The notes below the pieces were generated by a model. That model did no database searches, had not been told where the DNA came from, and saw nothing but the letters and a program-made list of their open reading frames with translations. Of a DNA stretch of 64,000 nucleotides, positions 33,529-45,101 are shown piece by piece; position 1 is the first letter of the stretch; each line of letters begins with the position of its first letter. Source of the stretch: Jilunia laotingensis. GTDB taxonomy: Bacteria; Bacteroidota; Bacteroidia; Bacteroidales; Bacteroidaceae. Where the stretch lies: contig NZ_JACRTF010000001.1 of the NCBI RefSeq assembly GCF_014385165.1, forward strand, positions 3,534,001 through 3,598,000, written 5' to 3'. Both the position numbers and the translations under genes were made by a program.

Positions 33529-34455
33529 CTATTGCTTCAGAAAGAGCTTTTTGAAATTTGCTGGATAAGGTGTTTCAAACTCCATCAATTCATTCGTGAT
33601 GGGATGATAGAAACATAGTTTGAAGGCGTGTAGAGCCAGACGCCCGATAGGGTTAGGCGTATCCTCTCCGCCATAACGTCCGTCACCGATTATCGGATGA
33701 CCTAAGTCCTGCATATGTACGCGAATCTGGTTCTTACGTCCTGTTTCCAGGTCGAGTTCCATCAATGAATAGCCGTTAGCCCGTTTGATCGTATGGTAGT
33801 GGGTGATGGATTTCGATCCGCCGTCATCAAATTTACTGGAACTTACATAGAGTGTACGATCCGTCAGCCATGACACCATCGTGCCATTGTCTTTTTCCAT
33901 TTCCCCTGTTACCACTGCCACATAACGCCGGTCGGTAACGATGTCATGCCATTTGTCGCGCAGTGTTTTTTGCGTCTTTTCGTCCTTGGCAAACATCATC
34001 AAGCCTGAAGTATCTCTGTCGAGGCGGTGTACAATATGCACCCGTTTTTGTTTTGCCGAGCGTTGCACATATTCATTCAGGATGGAATAGGCAGTGCGTT
34101 CCTTCTGCCGATCCGTATTTACGGAAAGTAATCCTTCTTTTTTCTCTACGACAATGATATAGGGATCTTCATAAACGATTTTCAGTAAACGGTTGCTGAA
34201 CTCTTTCCGTCCTTTGTCCTTACTGATTTCAACCTTCATTCCCGGTTTTAAAGGGAAATTGAATTGGGTGGTAATCACCTTGTCTACGTAAACGACCCGC
34301 TTACTCAGCAATGATTTCAACTTTGTCCGGCTGGCATCAGGCATTTTGGCCGCAAGGAACTCCATTAGTTCCATCGGTTCCTTTACCTGATATCCTGTAT
34401 ATTGCGCTTTGGCTTTCTCAGCCACAGTCCTCCTGGGTTTCTTTTCTTTAGCCAT
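33529..34455 (-). CDS. RluA-family pseudouridine synthase
   Basis: A 308-residue enzyme: N-terminal S4 RNA-binding domain (residues 25-75, SRTKLKSLLSKRVVYVDKVI) and catalytic domain with the RluA motif VHRLDRDTSGLMMFAKD near residue 145 (Asp is the nucleophile) and GRKNQIRVHMQDLGHPIIGD near residue 240. Family knowledge: isomerises uridine in 23S rRNA or tRNA (RluC/RluD-like). It starts 13 bases after the methyltransferase stop, so both RNA-modification genes share a transcript. The exact target base is unknown. Confidence 0.92.
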   Translation of the reverse strand: MAKEKKPRRTVAEKAKAQYTGYQVKEPMELMEFLAAKMPDASRTKLKSLLSKRVVYVDKVITTQFNFPLKPGMKVEISKDKGRKEFSNRLLKIVYEDPYIIVVEKKEGLLSVNTDRQKERTAYSILNEYVQRSAKQKRVHIVHRLDRDTSGLMMFAKDEKTQKTLRDKWHDIVTDRRYVAVVTGEMEKDNGTMVSWLTDRTLYVSSSKFDDGGSKSITHYHTIKRANGYSLMELDLETGRKNQIRVHMQDLGHPIIGDGRYGGEDTPNPIGRLALHAFKLCFYHPITNELMEFETPYPANFKKLFLKQ

Positions 34456-34468
34456 ATCTATATTCTTT

Positions 34469-35887
34469 TTATCTCAGTTCAAGCAATACTACATTCTCCA
34501 CGTGGTGCGTATGGGGAAACATATCTACCGGTTGTACGGCTTTTACCCTGTATTTCGTATCGAGTAGCTGCAAGTCGCGTGCCTGTGTGGCGGGGTTGCA
34601 ACTTACATAAACGATACGTTTCGGTTCTGCAAACAAGATTACGTCTACTACATCCTGATGCATCCCAGCGCGTGGTGGATCGGTAATGATAACATCCGGA
34701 CGACCGTATTGGTTGATAAAATCCTGAGTTAATATATCCTTCATGTCTCCTGCAAAGAACAAAGTATTATCGATACCATTGATCTCAGCGTTTACTTTGG
34801 CATCTTCAATGGCTTCCGGTACATATTCGATACCTATGACCTGACGTGCCTGTGCGGCTACGAAGTTTGCGATGGTTCCCGTACCGGTATAAAGATCGTA
34901 CACGAGTTCGTTCCCCGTCAGTCCTGCAAATTGTCGGGCAATTTTATATAGATTGTATGCTTGCTCAGAGTTTGTCTGATAGAATGATTTAGGGCCTATC
35001 TTAAATTTCAGTCCTTCCATCTTCTCGAAGATGTGGTCGGTGCCTTTAAACACTTGTACGTCCAGGTCATTGATCGTATCGTTGCACTTATTATTTATAA
35101 TGTATAAGAGAGAAGTTATCTCCGGGAAAGTGTCCGCCACATATTGCAGTAATTGCTTAAAGAGAACCATTTCTTGTTCCTCTACGATTTTGCAGATGAG
35201 TATGACCATCAATTCGCCCGTAGAAGACGTGCGGACAATCATGTTACGGAGCATTCCCTCCTGTGTGCGCAGGTTGATGAACGAATAATTATGTTCGTAA
35301 GCATAGTCGCGTATCGCATTCCTGATCCGGTTGGATATGTCATCCTGCAACCAGCATTTCTCAATTGCCAGCACTTTGTCGAAAGCACCGGGGATATGAA
35401 ACCCTACTGCGTTCATCTGGTCGTATTTCACATCCTGTTTCACCTCTTCGGCTGTCAGCCAACGCTTATTGGAAAAAGTAAACTCAAGTTTGTTCCGGTA
35501 GAACTCTGTTTTAGCCGAACCCAGGATAGGGGAGGTTTCAGGAAGTTCTATTTTACCGATACGTTTCAGATTGTCTTCCACTTGTTTCTGTTTATGCCTG
35601 ATTTGTTCGGCATAGGGTAATACCTGCCATTTGCATCCCCCGCATACACCGTAATGTTGGCAGAAAGGAACGGCACGCAGCGGAGATAGTTCATGAAACT
35701 TCACCGCTTCAGCCTCGGCATACTTGTTTTTTTTACGCTTGATTTGCAGGTCTACGACATCCCCCGGTACAACATAAGGAACAAAAACTACCAGGTCGTT
35801 TACTTTTGCGATGGCTTTTCCCTCGGCAGCCACATCCGTAATTGTTACCTTCTCCAGTAGGGGAAGCTCTTTTCTCTTTCTTGCCAC
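34469..35887 (-). CDS. rlmD: 23S rRNA (uracil-5-)-methyltransferase, RumA/RlmD type
   Basis: A 472-residue enzyme. An N-terminal TRAM domain (EKVTITDVAAEGKAIAKVND) is followed by the [4Fe-4S] cysteine cluster CQHYGVCGGC near residue 77, with the fourth Cys later (KCWL). The SAM-binding part has DLYTGTGTIANF near residue 325, the catalytic region DPPRAGM near residue 405, and the nucleophilic Cys in VYVSCNPATQARDL near residue 430. Family knowledge: forms m5U in 23S rRNA; whether the site is 1939 or 747 cannot be told from sequence alone. First gene of the two-gene unit, promoter at 35916-35923. Confidence 0.92.
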   Translation of the reverse strand: MARKRKELPLLEKVTITDVAAEGKAIAKVNDLVVFVPYVVPGDVVDLQIKRKKNKYAEAEAVKFHELSPLRAVPFCQHYGVCGGCKWQVLPYAEQIRHKQKQVEDNLKRIGKIELPETSPILGSAKTEFYRNKLEFTFSNKRWLTAEEVKQDVKYDQMNAVGFHIPGAFDKVLAIEKCWLQDDISNRIRNAIRDYAYEHNYSFINLRTQEGMLRNMIVRTSSTGELMVILICKIVEEQEMVLFKQLLQYVADTFPEITSLLYIINNKCNDTINDLDVQVFKGTDHIFEKMEGLKFKIGPKSFYQTNSEQAYNLYKIARQFAGLTGNELVYDLYTGTGTIANFVAAQARQVIGIEYVPEAIEDAKVNAEINGIDNTLFFAGDMKDILTQDFINQYGRPDVIITDPPRAGMHQDVVDVILFAEPKRIVYVSCNPATQARDLQLLDTKYRVKAVQPVDMFPHTHHVENVVLLELR

Positions 35888-35915
35888 TTTTACACCAGTC
35901 TAATAAATTATTTTG

Positions 35916-35923
35916 CAAAAGTA
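35916..35923 (-). promoter_or_regulatory. -7 box for the rRNA modification operon
   Basis: TACTTTTG on the minus strand, 28 bases before the methyltransferase ATG; a perfect -7 consensus. Confidence 0.6.
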
Positions 35924-36037
35924 GGCATTTTTTCGTAAATTCTCCCTATCCCGTGAAATAATAAAGATTGCAATGTCGAAATTGCATTTTAATAGAAAGT
36001 TTTTTCAATAAAAGTTTTCAGTTTATCTAAATATACT

Positions 36038-36045
36038 TAGATTTG
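36038..36045 (+). promoter_or_regulatory. -7 box for ppdK
   Basis: TAGATTTG fits the -7 consensus and lies 42 bases before the ppdK start in an otherwise AT-rich intergenic stretch. Confidence 0.55.
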
Positions 36046-36087
36046 CGCACAGAAAAGAATCACAATAGACAACTTTAAATTCATATT

Positions 36088-38808
36088 ATGGACAAAAAAA
36101 GAGTTTATACCTTTGGTAACGGCCAGGCAGAAGGCAAGGCCGATATGAGAAACTTGTTAGGTGGTAAAGGTGCCAACCTTGCCGAAATGAACCTGATCGG
36201 GGTTCCGGTTCCTCCCGGATTTACAATTACAACAGAAGTTTGTACTGAATATTACGAATTAGGACAAGATAAAGTAGTTGCTCTCTTAAAAGATGAAGTA
36301 GAAAAAGCCATTGCAAATATTGAAGTGCTTATGAAATCGAAATTCGGCGACGTAGAAAATCCGTTGCTTGTTTCGGTTCGTTCAGGTGCGCGTGCTTCTA
36401 TGCCTGGTATGATGGATACGATCCTCAATCTGGGCTTGAATGACGAAGTTGTAGAAGGCTTGACCCGTAAGACTGGAAATGCACGTTTTGCATGGGATTC
36501 CTACCGTCGTTTTGTACAGATGTACGGTGATGTTGTGTTAGGCATGAAACCGGTCAACAAAGAAGATGTAGATCCGTTTGAAGCTATCATCGAAGATGTT
36601 AAACATGCCAAAGGCGTGAAGCTGGATAATGAACTTGAAGTAGAAGATCTCAAGGAACTGGTGAAACGTTTCAAAGCTGCCGTTAAAGAACAAACAGGCA
36701 AAGATTTCCCGACTTGTGCTTACGAACAGCTTTGGGGTGCCATCTGTGCCGTATTCAATTCATGGATGAACGAACGTGCCATCCTTTATCGTAAGATGGA
36801 AGGAATTCCCGACGAATGGGGAACGGCCGTGAGCGTACAAGCGATGGTGTTCGGTAATATGGGAGAGACATCAGCAACTGGTGTTTGCTTTTCTCGCGAT
36901 GCAGCTACCGGTGAAGACCTTTTCAATGGCGAATATCTGATCAATGCACAAGGAGAAGACGTTGTAGCAGGTATCCGTACTCCGCAGCAGATTACCAAAA
37001 TCGGTTCTCAGAGATGGGCTAAATTGGCAAATATCACTGAAGAGGTCCGTGCATCTCAATATCCTTCCATGGAAGAGGCTATGCCTGAGATTTACAAACA
37101 ATTGGATGCTCTCCAGACAAAACTGGAAGATCATTACCGCGATATGCAGGACATGGAATTCACCGTACAGGAAGGTAAGCTTTGGTTCCTCCAGACACGT
37201 AACGGAAAACGTACTGGTGCAGCAATGGTGAAGATCGCCATGGACTTGCTTCATCAGGGAATGATCGATGAGAAGACCGCTCTTTCACGTGTTGAACCTA
37301 ATAAATTGGACGAACTTCTTCATCCTGTATTTGATAAGACCGCTTTGGCACAAGCCAAAGTTCTGACACGTGGTCTTCCTGCATCTCCGGGTGCCGCTAC
37401 CGGTCAGATCGTTTTCTTTGCCGATGATGCCGCTACTTGGGCAGCTGCCGGTAAAAAAGTAGTAATGGTACGTATTGAAACTTCACCGGAAGACTTGGCA
37501 GGTATGGCTGTGGCACAAGGTATTCTTACCGCTCGTGGCGGTATGACCTCTCACGCTGCCGTTGTTGCCCGTGGTATGGGTAAGTGCTGTGTGTCCGGTG
37601 CTGGTGCGTTGAATATCGATTATAAGGCTCGTACAGTCGAAGTGGACGGTGTTCTTTTGCATGAAGGAGATTATATTTCATTGAATGGTAGTACAGGTGT
37701 GGTGTATCAGGGAAAAGTAGAGACGAAAGCTGCCGAATTGTCCGGTGACTTTGCCGAACTGATGCAAATTGCCGACAAATATACAAGATTGCAGGTGCGC
37801 ACCAATGCTGATACCCCGCATGATGCTAAAGTAGCCCGTGATTTCGGAGCCGTTGGGATCGGTCTTTGCCGTACGGAACATATGTTCTTTGAAGGCGAAA
37901 AGATCAAGGCAATGCGTGAAATGATCTTGGCAGAAGATGCCGAAGGCCGTCGCAAAGCTTTGGCTAAGATCTTGCCTTATCAGCAAGCCGACTTCAAAGG
38001 TATATTCAAGGCTATGGAAGGCTGCCCCGTGACGGTTCGTCTGCTCGATCCTCCTTTGCATGAGTTCGTTCCTCACGATCAGAAAGGTCAGCAGGAAATG
38101 GCGGATGCCATGGGCGTTAGCTTGCAATACATCAAACAACGTGTAGAATCACTTTGCGAACATAATCCGATGTTGGGCCATCGTGGCTGCCGTTTGGGAA
38201 ATACCTATCCCGAAATCACACAGATGCAGACTCGTGCCATCCTCGGTGCAGCTCTTGAGTTGAAGAAAGAGGGCATTGAAACTCATCCGGAGATAATGGT
38301 ACCACTGACAGGTATTCTTTATGAGTTCAAGCAGCAAGAAGACGTAATCCGTGCCGAAGCAGAAAAATTGTTTGAAGAGGTAGGCGATCGTATTGATTTC
38401 AAAGTAGGTACAATGATTGAAATACCTCGCGCTGCGTTGACAGCCGACCGCATTGCTTCTTCTGCAGAGTTCTTCTCATTCGGAACCAATGACTTGACCC
38501 AGATGACGTTCGGTTATTCTCGTGATGACATTGCTTCCTTCCTTCCTGTATACTTGGAAAAGAAGATTCTGAAAGTAGACCCGTTCCAGGTTCTCGACCA
38601 GAATGGTGTAGGACAGTTGGTTCGTATGGCAACGGAAAAAGGACGTAAAGTTCGTCCGGACCTGAAATGCGGTATCTGTGGTGAACATGGTGGTGAACCG
38701 TCTTCAGTGAAATTCTGTCACCGCGTAGGTTTGAATTATGTGAGCTGTTCTCCGTTCCGTGTGCCCATTGCACGTTTGGCTGCCGCTCAAGCTGCGATAG
38801 AAGAATAA
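36088..38808 (+). CDS. ppdK: Pyruvate, phosphate dikinase
   Basis: A 906-residue enzyme of the expected length. The N-terminal ATP-grasp part has RNLLGGKGANLAEMNLIGVP and VSVRSGARASMPGMMDTILN; the phospho-histidine domain GGMTSHAAVVARGMGK is near residue 470 (the His after TS); the C-terminal PEP/pyruvate barrel contains CGICGEHGG near residue 870. Reaction: interconverts pyruvate + ATP + Pi and PEP + AMP + PPi. In anaerobic Bacteroidales it works in PPi-linked glycolysis/gluconeogenesis. Monocistronic, with its own promoter and a strong terminator. Confidence 0.98.
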   Translation: MDKKRVYTFGNGQAEGKADMRNLLGGKGANLAEMNLIGVPVPPGFTITTEVCTEYYELGQDKVVALLKDEVEKAIANIEVLMKSKFGDVENPLLVSVRSGARASMPGMMDTILNLGLNDEVVEGLTRKTGNARFAWDSYRRFVQMYGDVVLGMKPVNKEDVDPFEAIIEDVKHAKGVKLDNELEVEDLKELVKRFKAAVKEQTGKDFPTCAYEQLWGAICAVFNSWMNERAILYRKMEGIPDEWGTAVSVQAMVFGNMGETSATGVCFSRDAATGEDLFNGEYLINAQGEDVVAGIRTPQQITKIGSQRWAKLANITEEVRASQYPSMEEAMPEIYKQLDALQTKLEDHYRDMQDMEFTVQEGKLWFLQTRNGKRTGAAMVKIAMDLLHQGMIDEKTALSRVEPNKLDELLHPVFDKTALAQAKVLTRGLPASPGAATGQIVFFADDAATWAAAGKKVVMVRIETSPEDLAGMAVAQGILTARGGMTSHAAVVARGMGKCCVSGAGALNIDYKARTVEVDGVLLHEGDYISLNGSTGVVYQGKVETKAAELSGDFAELMQIADKYTRLQVRTNADTPHDAKVARDFGAVGIGLCRTEHMFFEGEKIKAMREMILAEDAEGRRKALAKILPYQQADFKGIFKAMEGCPVTVRLLDPPLHEFVPHDQKGQQEMADAMGVSLQYIKQRVESLCEHNPMLGHRGCRLGNTYPEITQMQTRAILGAALELKKEGIETHPEIMVPLTGILYEFKQQEDVIRAEAEKLFEEVGDRIDFKVGTMIEIPRAALTADRIASSAEFFSFGTNDLTQMTFGYSRDDIASFLPVYLEKKILKVDPFQVLDQNGVGQLVRMATEKGRKVRPDLKCGICGEHGGEPSSVKFCHRVGLNYVSCSPFRVPIARLAAAQAAIEE

Positions 38809-38836
38809 AAGACGCTAAGTTTTGAATGTGAGAGAT

Positions 38837-38883
38837 GTAGGCGATGGACCCTTTATTAAGGGAATGTCGCCTACTTTTTTTCT
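38837..38883 (+). terminator. Terminator after ppdK
   Basis: GTAGGCGA (38837-38844) pairs with TCGCCTAC (38867-38874), with an inner CCCTT/AAGGG stem, followed by a run of T. Confidence 0.88.
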
Positions 38884-38949
38884 TTTGTGTGCGACTGGTT
38901 CGTTTTATAAAAAACTAACTAAAAAATTGTATAGTTAAAAGTTCTGTTT

Positions 38950-38957
38950 TACCTTTG
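38950..38957 (+). promoter_or_regulatory. -7 box for the outer-membrane protein gene
   Basis: TACCTTTG, a perfect -7 consensus, 68 bases before the ATG at 39026, leaving a leader of about 60 bases with no obvious structure. Confidence 0.55.
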
Positions 38958-39025
38958 CGCCCCGAAATAAAAGATAAAATATTAGGTAAGCCTAAGTTTT
39001 GTTTAACTTAAAAATCAAAAGAAAA

Positions 39026-39544
39026 ATGAAGAAGATTTTAGTAGCTTTATTTGTTATTTTTGCATCTTTATCTGTTAATGCACAGGACCTTTATATGGGC
39101 GGTACATTTAATTTGTGGCGGGATTATGATGCCAATAGGACAAGTTTCAGAGTAGAACCTGAAATTGGATATAATTTGAATAAACAGTGGGCTTTGGGTT
39201 TGAATTTTACGTATGCTCATGAGTACAATAAGGGACTTAAAGCAAATAGTGTAGCTATTGCGCCTTACGCTCGCTATTCATTTTATGAGAATAAAATTGT
39301 CAGATTGTTTATTGACGGAGGTTTGGGCTTTGCTACCACACGCATCAAGGAAGTAGACGATTCGGTGAATGGTTATGAAATCGGGTTCAAGCCGGGTATT
39401 GCTTTGAAATTAAACACACATTTTTCTCTTATTGCAAAATGTGGCTTTATCGGTTTCAGAGATGATTATGTAGTAGGCGGAGACGGACTCGGTATCAACT
39501 TACGTAGTGAAGATCTGAGTTTTGGCTTTCATTATGAATTTTGA
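39026..39544 (+). CDS. Small outer-membrane beta-barrel protein
   Basis: About 172 residues: signal peptide (MKKILVALFVIFASLSVNAQ) and alternating amphipathic strands (LGLNFTYAHEYNKG, LFIDGGLGFATTRIKEVD, LNTHFSLIAKCGFIGFRD) ending in the aromatic FGFHYEF expected of barrel proteins for BAM recognition. The size suggests an eight-stranded barrel of the OmpW/OprF-like kind. The start is the ATG at 39026; an upstream in-frame TTG at 38999 is not supported. Specific role unknown. Confidence 0.85.
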   Translation: MKKILVALFVIFASLSVNAQDLYMGGTFNLWRDYDANRTSFRVEPEIGYNLNKQWALGLNFTYAHEYNKGLKANSVAIAPYARYSFYENKIVRLFIDGGLGFATTRIKEVDDSVNGYEIGFKPGIALKLNTHFSLIAKCGFIGFRDDYVVGGDGLGINLRSEDLSFGFHYEF

Positions 39545-39612
39545 TTATAATTTCCGAGAACTTTGGAGGGTATGCTCCCATAAAGCTATGATATTATAAA
39601 CCCCTTTCAACG

Positions 39613-39655
39613 AACAACGCCCTTGCTACACAGTAATCGGAGCAAGGGCGTTGTT
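39613..39655. terminator. Bidirectional terminator
   Basis: AACAACGCCCTTGCT (39613-39627) and AGCAAGGGCGTTGTT (39641-39655) form a perfect 15-base stem with a 13-base loop between the convergent outer-membrane protein gene and the thiamine operon. Confidence 0.88.
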
Positions 39656-39708
39656 GCATTCTATCGGTTATCCGTTCTATCCTTTATTTGCAAATTGTTT
39701 GAATCTTG

Positions 39709-40317
39709 TCAGTCTGCCAGTTTCTTTAATTTCTTGAAATGCTCGATTACCGCCAGATAATCCCGGTCTGCACAAGCATCGAACTTATTCCAGACATCTC
39801 CAAGGACTACCGCCCCGCCAAAACCGAAATCTTTGATTTCTATGATGTTCTCTTCGTTTATACCACCGAGTGCCATCACTTTGCAGTCGATAATCTTATC
39901 TTTCTGCGCTTGGCGAAGTTCTTCGGCTGTATAGGTGGAATAATAGTTTACTTTCGAAATGCTGTCATAGATGGGACTCATAAAGACATAATCATAGAAG
40001 TGTTTTTTATTCTTTACCTCTTCTGCCGAATGGCACGAACAACTGACATGACCAGCGTAATCATGCGGCTCTTTAGGGTTTCGGCTGTTCAGGTGAATCC
40101 CCATCAGGTTGAATTCCTCTTTCAGGTAGAAGTGTTCGTGCGTTACGATGCGCCGGTGAAATTTTTCCGGTATTAAGGTTAGGAGACGTTCGGAATACAT
40201 AGCCGGTGTTTCCGGCTTTCTAAGATGTAGAATGTCCAATCCCTCCTCGAACAGAGCAGTTATTATTTTGTCTTCTTCAACGAAGAAGGTGGGGGTAGTA
40301 ACTACAATAAGTTTCAT
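39709..40317 (-). CDS. ThiE/TenI-like protein (thiamine phosphate synthase superfamily)
   Basis: A 202-residue TIM-barrel protein (LIVVTTPTFFVEEDKIITAL, LHLRKPETPAMYSERLL, FMSPIYDSISKVNYYSTY, VMALGGINEENIIEIKDFGF). It diverges from the ThiE at 45102-45719 and lacks the full pyrophosphate-loop pattern, so a TenI-type thiazole tautomerase or second synthase is possible. Last gene of the thi region, 61 bases after thiF, with a -7 box of its own in the gap. In Bacteroidales a second ThiE-like gene after thiF is a common arrangement. Confidence 0.82.
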   Translation of the reverse strand: MKLIVVTTPTFFVEEDKIITALFEEGLDILHLRKPETPAMYSERLLTLIPEKFHRRIVTHEHFYLKEEFNLMGIHLNSRNPKEPHDYAGHVSCSCHSAEEVKNKKHFYDYVFMSPIYDSISKVNYYSTYTAEELRQAQKDKIIDCKVMALGGINEENIIEIKDFGFGGAVVLGDVWNKFDACADRDYLAVIEHFKKLKKLAD

Positions 40318-40343
40318 TTCTTTTGTTAAACAGTTATGTTTAG

Positions 40344-40351
40344 CAAAGTTA
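40344..40351 (-). promoter_or_regulatory. Internal -7 box before the TenI-like gene
   Basis: TAACTTTG on the minus strand within the 61-base gap between thiF and the TenI-like gene, 27 bases before its start. It may allow expression independent of the riboswitch. Confidence 0.45.
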
Positions 40352-40378
40352 GTAATTAACTATATCAGAAACCAACCT

Positions 40379-41071
40379 TTATAGTGAAAATATGTTAGAT
40401 TGCCAGGTTCGAAGGTCAATTGTCCATAGTTTGCCTGCTAAAACCTCTCCGAAACCACAAATAATTTTTAAAACTTCCGTTGCCTGAACACTTCCGGTGA
40501 TGGCAGGCGTTACTCCCATTACCCCTTTTGAAGGAGGGGGCAACCGCAACATTTCCTCTTCGTCCGGATAGAGGTCACGGTAATTCTTAGGATTGTCTCC
40601 ATAGTTGAATACCGAAACTTGTCCTTCAAACCCGCTGATAGCTCCGTATACATACGGCTTTCCCAGTGCCATGCAACTATCATTGATGAGGTATCGCGTT
40701 ACAAAGTTATCACAACCGTCAACGATTATGTCGTAGGCATTTATAAGTTCCTGTGCATTTTCTTTACTTAGTCTCCCCGGGCAAGAGTTAATTTTTATTT
40801 CGCTATTGAGTGCCGTCAGACGCATGGCTGCACACACGGCTTTAAAGTCTCCCAACTCCTCCTCGCTGTAGAGTACCTGTCGTTGAAGGTTGCTGATGCT
40901 CACCACGTCATCATCTACCAGCCCGATTGTTCCTACCCCCGCACCAGCCAGATAAAGGGCGATGGGAGAACCTAATCCTCCCACGCCCACTATCAGCACT
41001 TTCGCTGCTTTCAACTTTTCCTGTCCTTCTTCGCCTATTTCGGGAAGAAGGATTTGTCTGTCATATCTCAT
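40379..41071 (-). CDS. thiF: ThiF/HesA-type adenylyltransferase for ThiS
   Basis: A 230-residue E1-like enzyme: RYDRQILLPEIGEEGQEKL at the start, ATP-binding VLIVGVGGLGSPIALYLAGA near residue 26, and DGCDNFVTRYLINDSC near residue 116. Role: adenylates the C-terminal Gly-Gly of ThiS before sulfur transfer. The paired CxxC zinc motifs of E. coli ThiF/MoeB are not visible; the corresponding loop reads NYRDLYPDEEEMLRLPPPSK. It lies 20 bases after thiH in the thi operon. Confidence 0.9.
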   Translation of the reverse strand: MRYDRQILLPEIGEEGQEKLKAAKVLIVGVGGLGSPIALYLAGAGVGTIGLVDDDVVSISNLQRQVLYSEEELGDFKAVCAAMRLTALNSEIKINSCPGRLSKENAQELINAYDIIVDGCDNFVTRYLINDSCMALGKPYVYGAISGFEGQVSVFNYGDNPKNYRDLYPDEEEMLRLPPPSKGVMGVTPAITGSVQATEVLKIICGFGEVLAGKLWTIDLRTWQSNIFSL

Positions 41072-41090
41072 AAAAACAGCTATTGATATG

Positions 41091-42209
41091 TCAATTAAAA
41101 TCGAAAGACTGATCCCAGTCTTTCCATACCGGTTCGCGTCCCAACCTTCTCAAATCATGTTCTACCTCCACAGCTTTGCGCTCATCGCTGACATGAAATT
41201 GTTCCAGTGTTTGCGGATAACTGTAGTAACCTCCCGGTTCGGTTTTGCTTTCTGCGCTCATGGTAGTCACACCCAGGGTTGCCATGTGATTGCGGAATTC
41301 TGCACTCTCACGGGTGGAATAGGAGATGTCTACATCATGGTCGAAGATGCGCATGGCAAATGTCAATTGAGCCAGTTCCCGGTCGTTTACCACTACGTTG
41401 GGCTGGAACCCACCGTTTTCCGAAGGCCGCATACGTGGGAAGTTGACGCTGTATTTTGTCTTCCAGTAGTGCTTTTGCAGATAGCGGAGGTGATAAGCCA
41501 TCATCGTCACATCCGTTCGCCATTCCTCCAAGCCGATCAGTACACCCATTCCTATTCTATGAACGCCTGCCTGTCCCATACGGTCGAATCCGTTGACACG
41601 CCACTCGAATTTCGATTTCATTCCCCGCGGATGGTAAATGTTGTAATTCGCCTTGTTGTATGTCTCCTGGAAACAGATTACTCCGTTAAGCCCGTGATGG
41701 GTCAGTAGTTCATATTCTTCGGCTTTGAGCGGCATTACTTCTATTTGCAGATTGCTGAAATACGGCTTTGCCAGATCCAGTGCGCGGGCGATGTAAGGAA
41801 CCCCTGCGGCAGCCGGGTTCTCACCCGTTACGAGAAGGAGATTCTCAAATGGAGCCAGTCGTTTGATAGCTTTGTATTCATTCACCATCTCCTCTTCGGT
41901 CAGGATGGTTCGTTTCATCGGGTTACTGATGTGGAAACCGCAGTAAACGCACGAGTTGGTACATGAATTGGTAAGGTAAAGGGGTACGAACATGGAAATT
42001 GTTTTCCCGAAACGTTCCATGGTATATTTTTGGCTGAGGCGTGCCATGACCTCCAGATAGGGGGCGGCAGCCGGTGAGATAAGTGCCATGAAGTCGTTTA
42101 CGTCGCAATGCTCCTTTCCCAATGCCCGACGTACGTCAGCGTCAGTTTTCGAATAGATGGCTTTGGTGGTATTCCCCCACGATATTTTTTCTAATTCGTC
42201 TGAAAACAT
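41091..42209 (-). CDS. thiH: 2-iminoacetate synthase (tyrosine lyase)
   Basis: A 372-residue radical SAM enzyme with the cluster motif in YLTNSCTNSCVYCGFHISNP near residue 85 (Cys-x3-Cys-x2-Cys) and the C-terminal ThiH domain (EFRNHMATLGVTTMSAESKT, PGGYYSYPQTLEQFHVSDER). Reaction: splits tyrosine to dehydroglycine (2-iminoacetate) and p-cresol for the thiazole ring. Presence of thiH rather than thiO fits an anaerobe. It is separated from thiC by the four-helix-bundle cassette. Confidence 0.96.
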   Translation of the reverse strand: MFSDELEKISWGNTTKAIYSKTDADVRRALGKEHCDVNDFMALISPAAAPYLEVMARLSQKYTMERFGKTISMFVPLYLTNSCTNSCVYCGFHISNPMKRTILTEEEMVNEYKAIKRLAPFENLLLVTGENPAAAGVPYIARALDLAKPYFSNLQIEVMPLKAEEYELLTHHGLNGVICFQETYNKANYNIYHPRGMKSKFEWRVNGFDRMGQAGVHRIGMGVLIGLEEWRTDVTMMAYHLRYLQKHYWKTKYSVNFPRMRPSENGGFQPNVVVNDRELAQLTFAMRIFDHDVDISYSTRESAEFRNHMATLGVTTMSAESKTEPGGYYSYPQTLEQFHVSDERKAVEVEHDLRRLGREPVWKDWDQSFDFN

Positions 42210-42216
42210 TTGGTTT

Positions 42217-44320
<2,104 letters not shown>

Positions 44321-45097
44321 TTATAAGTTTAAAAATGCGGTTAGTGGAGAACTGGCTTCTGCAATCAGGTTGTCGGCTTGCACCCCCAGTCCGGCTTCGT
44401 ATGCCATACGTCCGGCTTCCACAGATAGTTTGAATGCTTTAGCCATTTCTACCGGATCGCCTGCCACAGCAATTGCCGTGTTTACCAGACAAGCGGATGC
44501 GCCCAGCTCCATTGCTTCAGCGGCATGACTGGGCGAGCCGATACCGGCATCCACAACAACCGGGATACCGGCTTGCTCGATGATGATTTTCAGGAATTCC
44601 TTTGTTTGAAGTCCTTTATTGGTTCCGATAGGGGCACCCAAGGGCATTACGGTTGCCGCGCCCGCCTCTTCCAGCCGTTTGCAAAGAACCGGATCGGCTT
44701 GGCAATAAGGGAGTACCACAAAACCCAGTTTTACGAGTTCCTCCGTAGCTTTTAGTGTCTCGATGGAGTCGGGGAGAAGGTAACGCGGGTCGGGGTGGAT
44801 CTCCAGTTTCAGCCAGTTTGTTCCGAATGCTTCACGTGCCATTTGTGCAGCGAATACGGCTTCTTCCGCATTTCTCACTCCCGATGTGTTAGGCAGTAAT
44901 TGGATGTGCGGATGGATGATATGTTTCAGCATGTCATCTTCCTTGTTTTCCATATCGATCCGTTTCATTGCCACTGTCACCATTTCTGTGCCCGATGCCA
45001 GAATCGATTGTTCCATCAAGTCGTTTGAGTTGAATTTACCTGTACCCAGGAAAAGGCGGGAATTGAATTCACGTCCCGCGATGATAAGTTTGTCCAT
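44321..45097 (-). CDS. thiG: Thiazole synthase
   Basis: A 258-residue TIM-barrel enzyme: [20 protein letters not shown] at the start, the Schiff-base Lys region [20 protein letters not shown] near residue 95, and [20 protein letters not shown] near residue 180. Joins 1-deoxyxylulose 5-phosphate, ThiS thiocarboxylate and dehydroglycine into the thiazole. It starts four bases after the thiE stop. Confidence 0.97.
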   Translation of the reverse strand: MDKLIIAGREFNSRLFLGTGKFNSNDLMEQSILASGTEMVTVAMKRIDMENKEDDMLKHIIHPHIQLLPNTSGVRNAEEAVFAAQMAREAFGTNWLKLEIHPDPRYLLPDSIETLKATEELVKLGFVVLPYCQADPVLCKRLEEAGAATVMPLGAPIGTNKGLQTKEFLKIIIEQAGIPVVVDAGIGSPSHAAEAMELGASACLVNTAIAVAGDPVEMAKAFKLSVEAGRMAYEAGLGVQADNLIAEASSPLTAFLNL

Positions 45098-45101
45098 ACT
45101 A

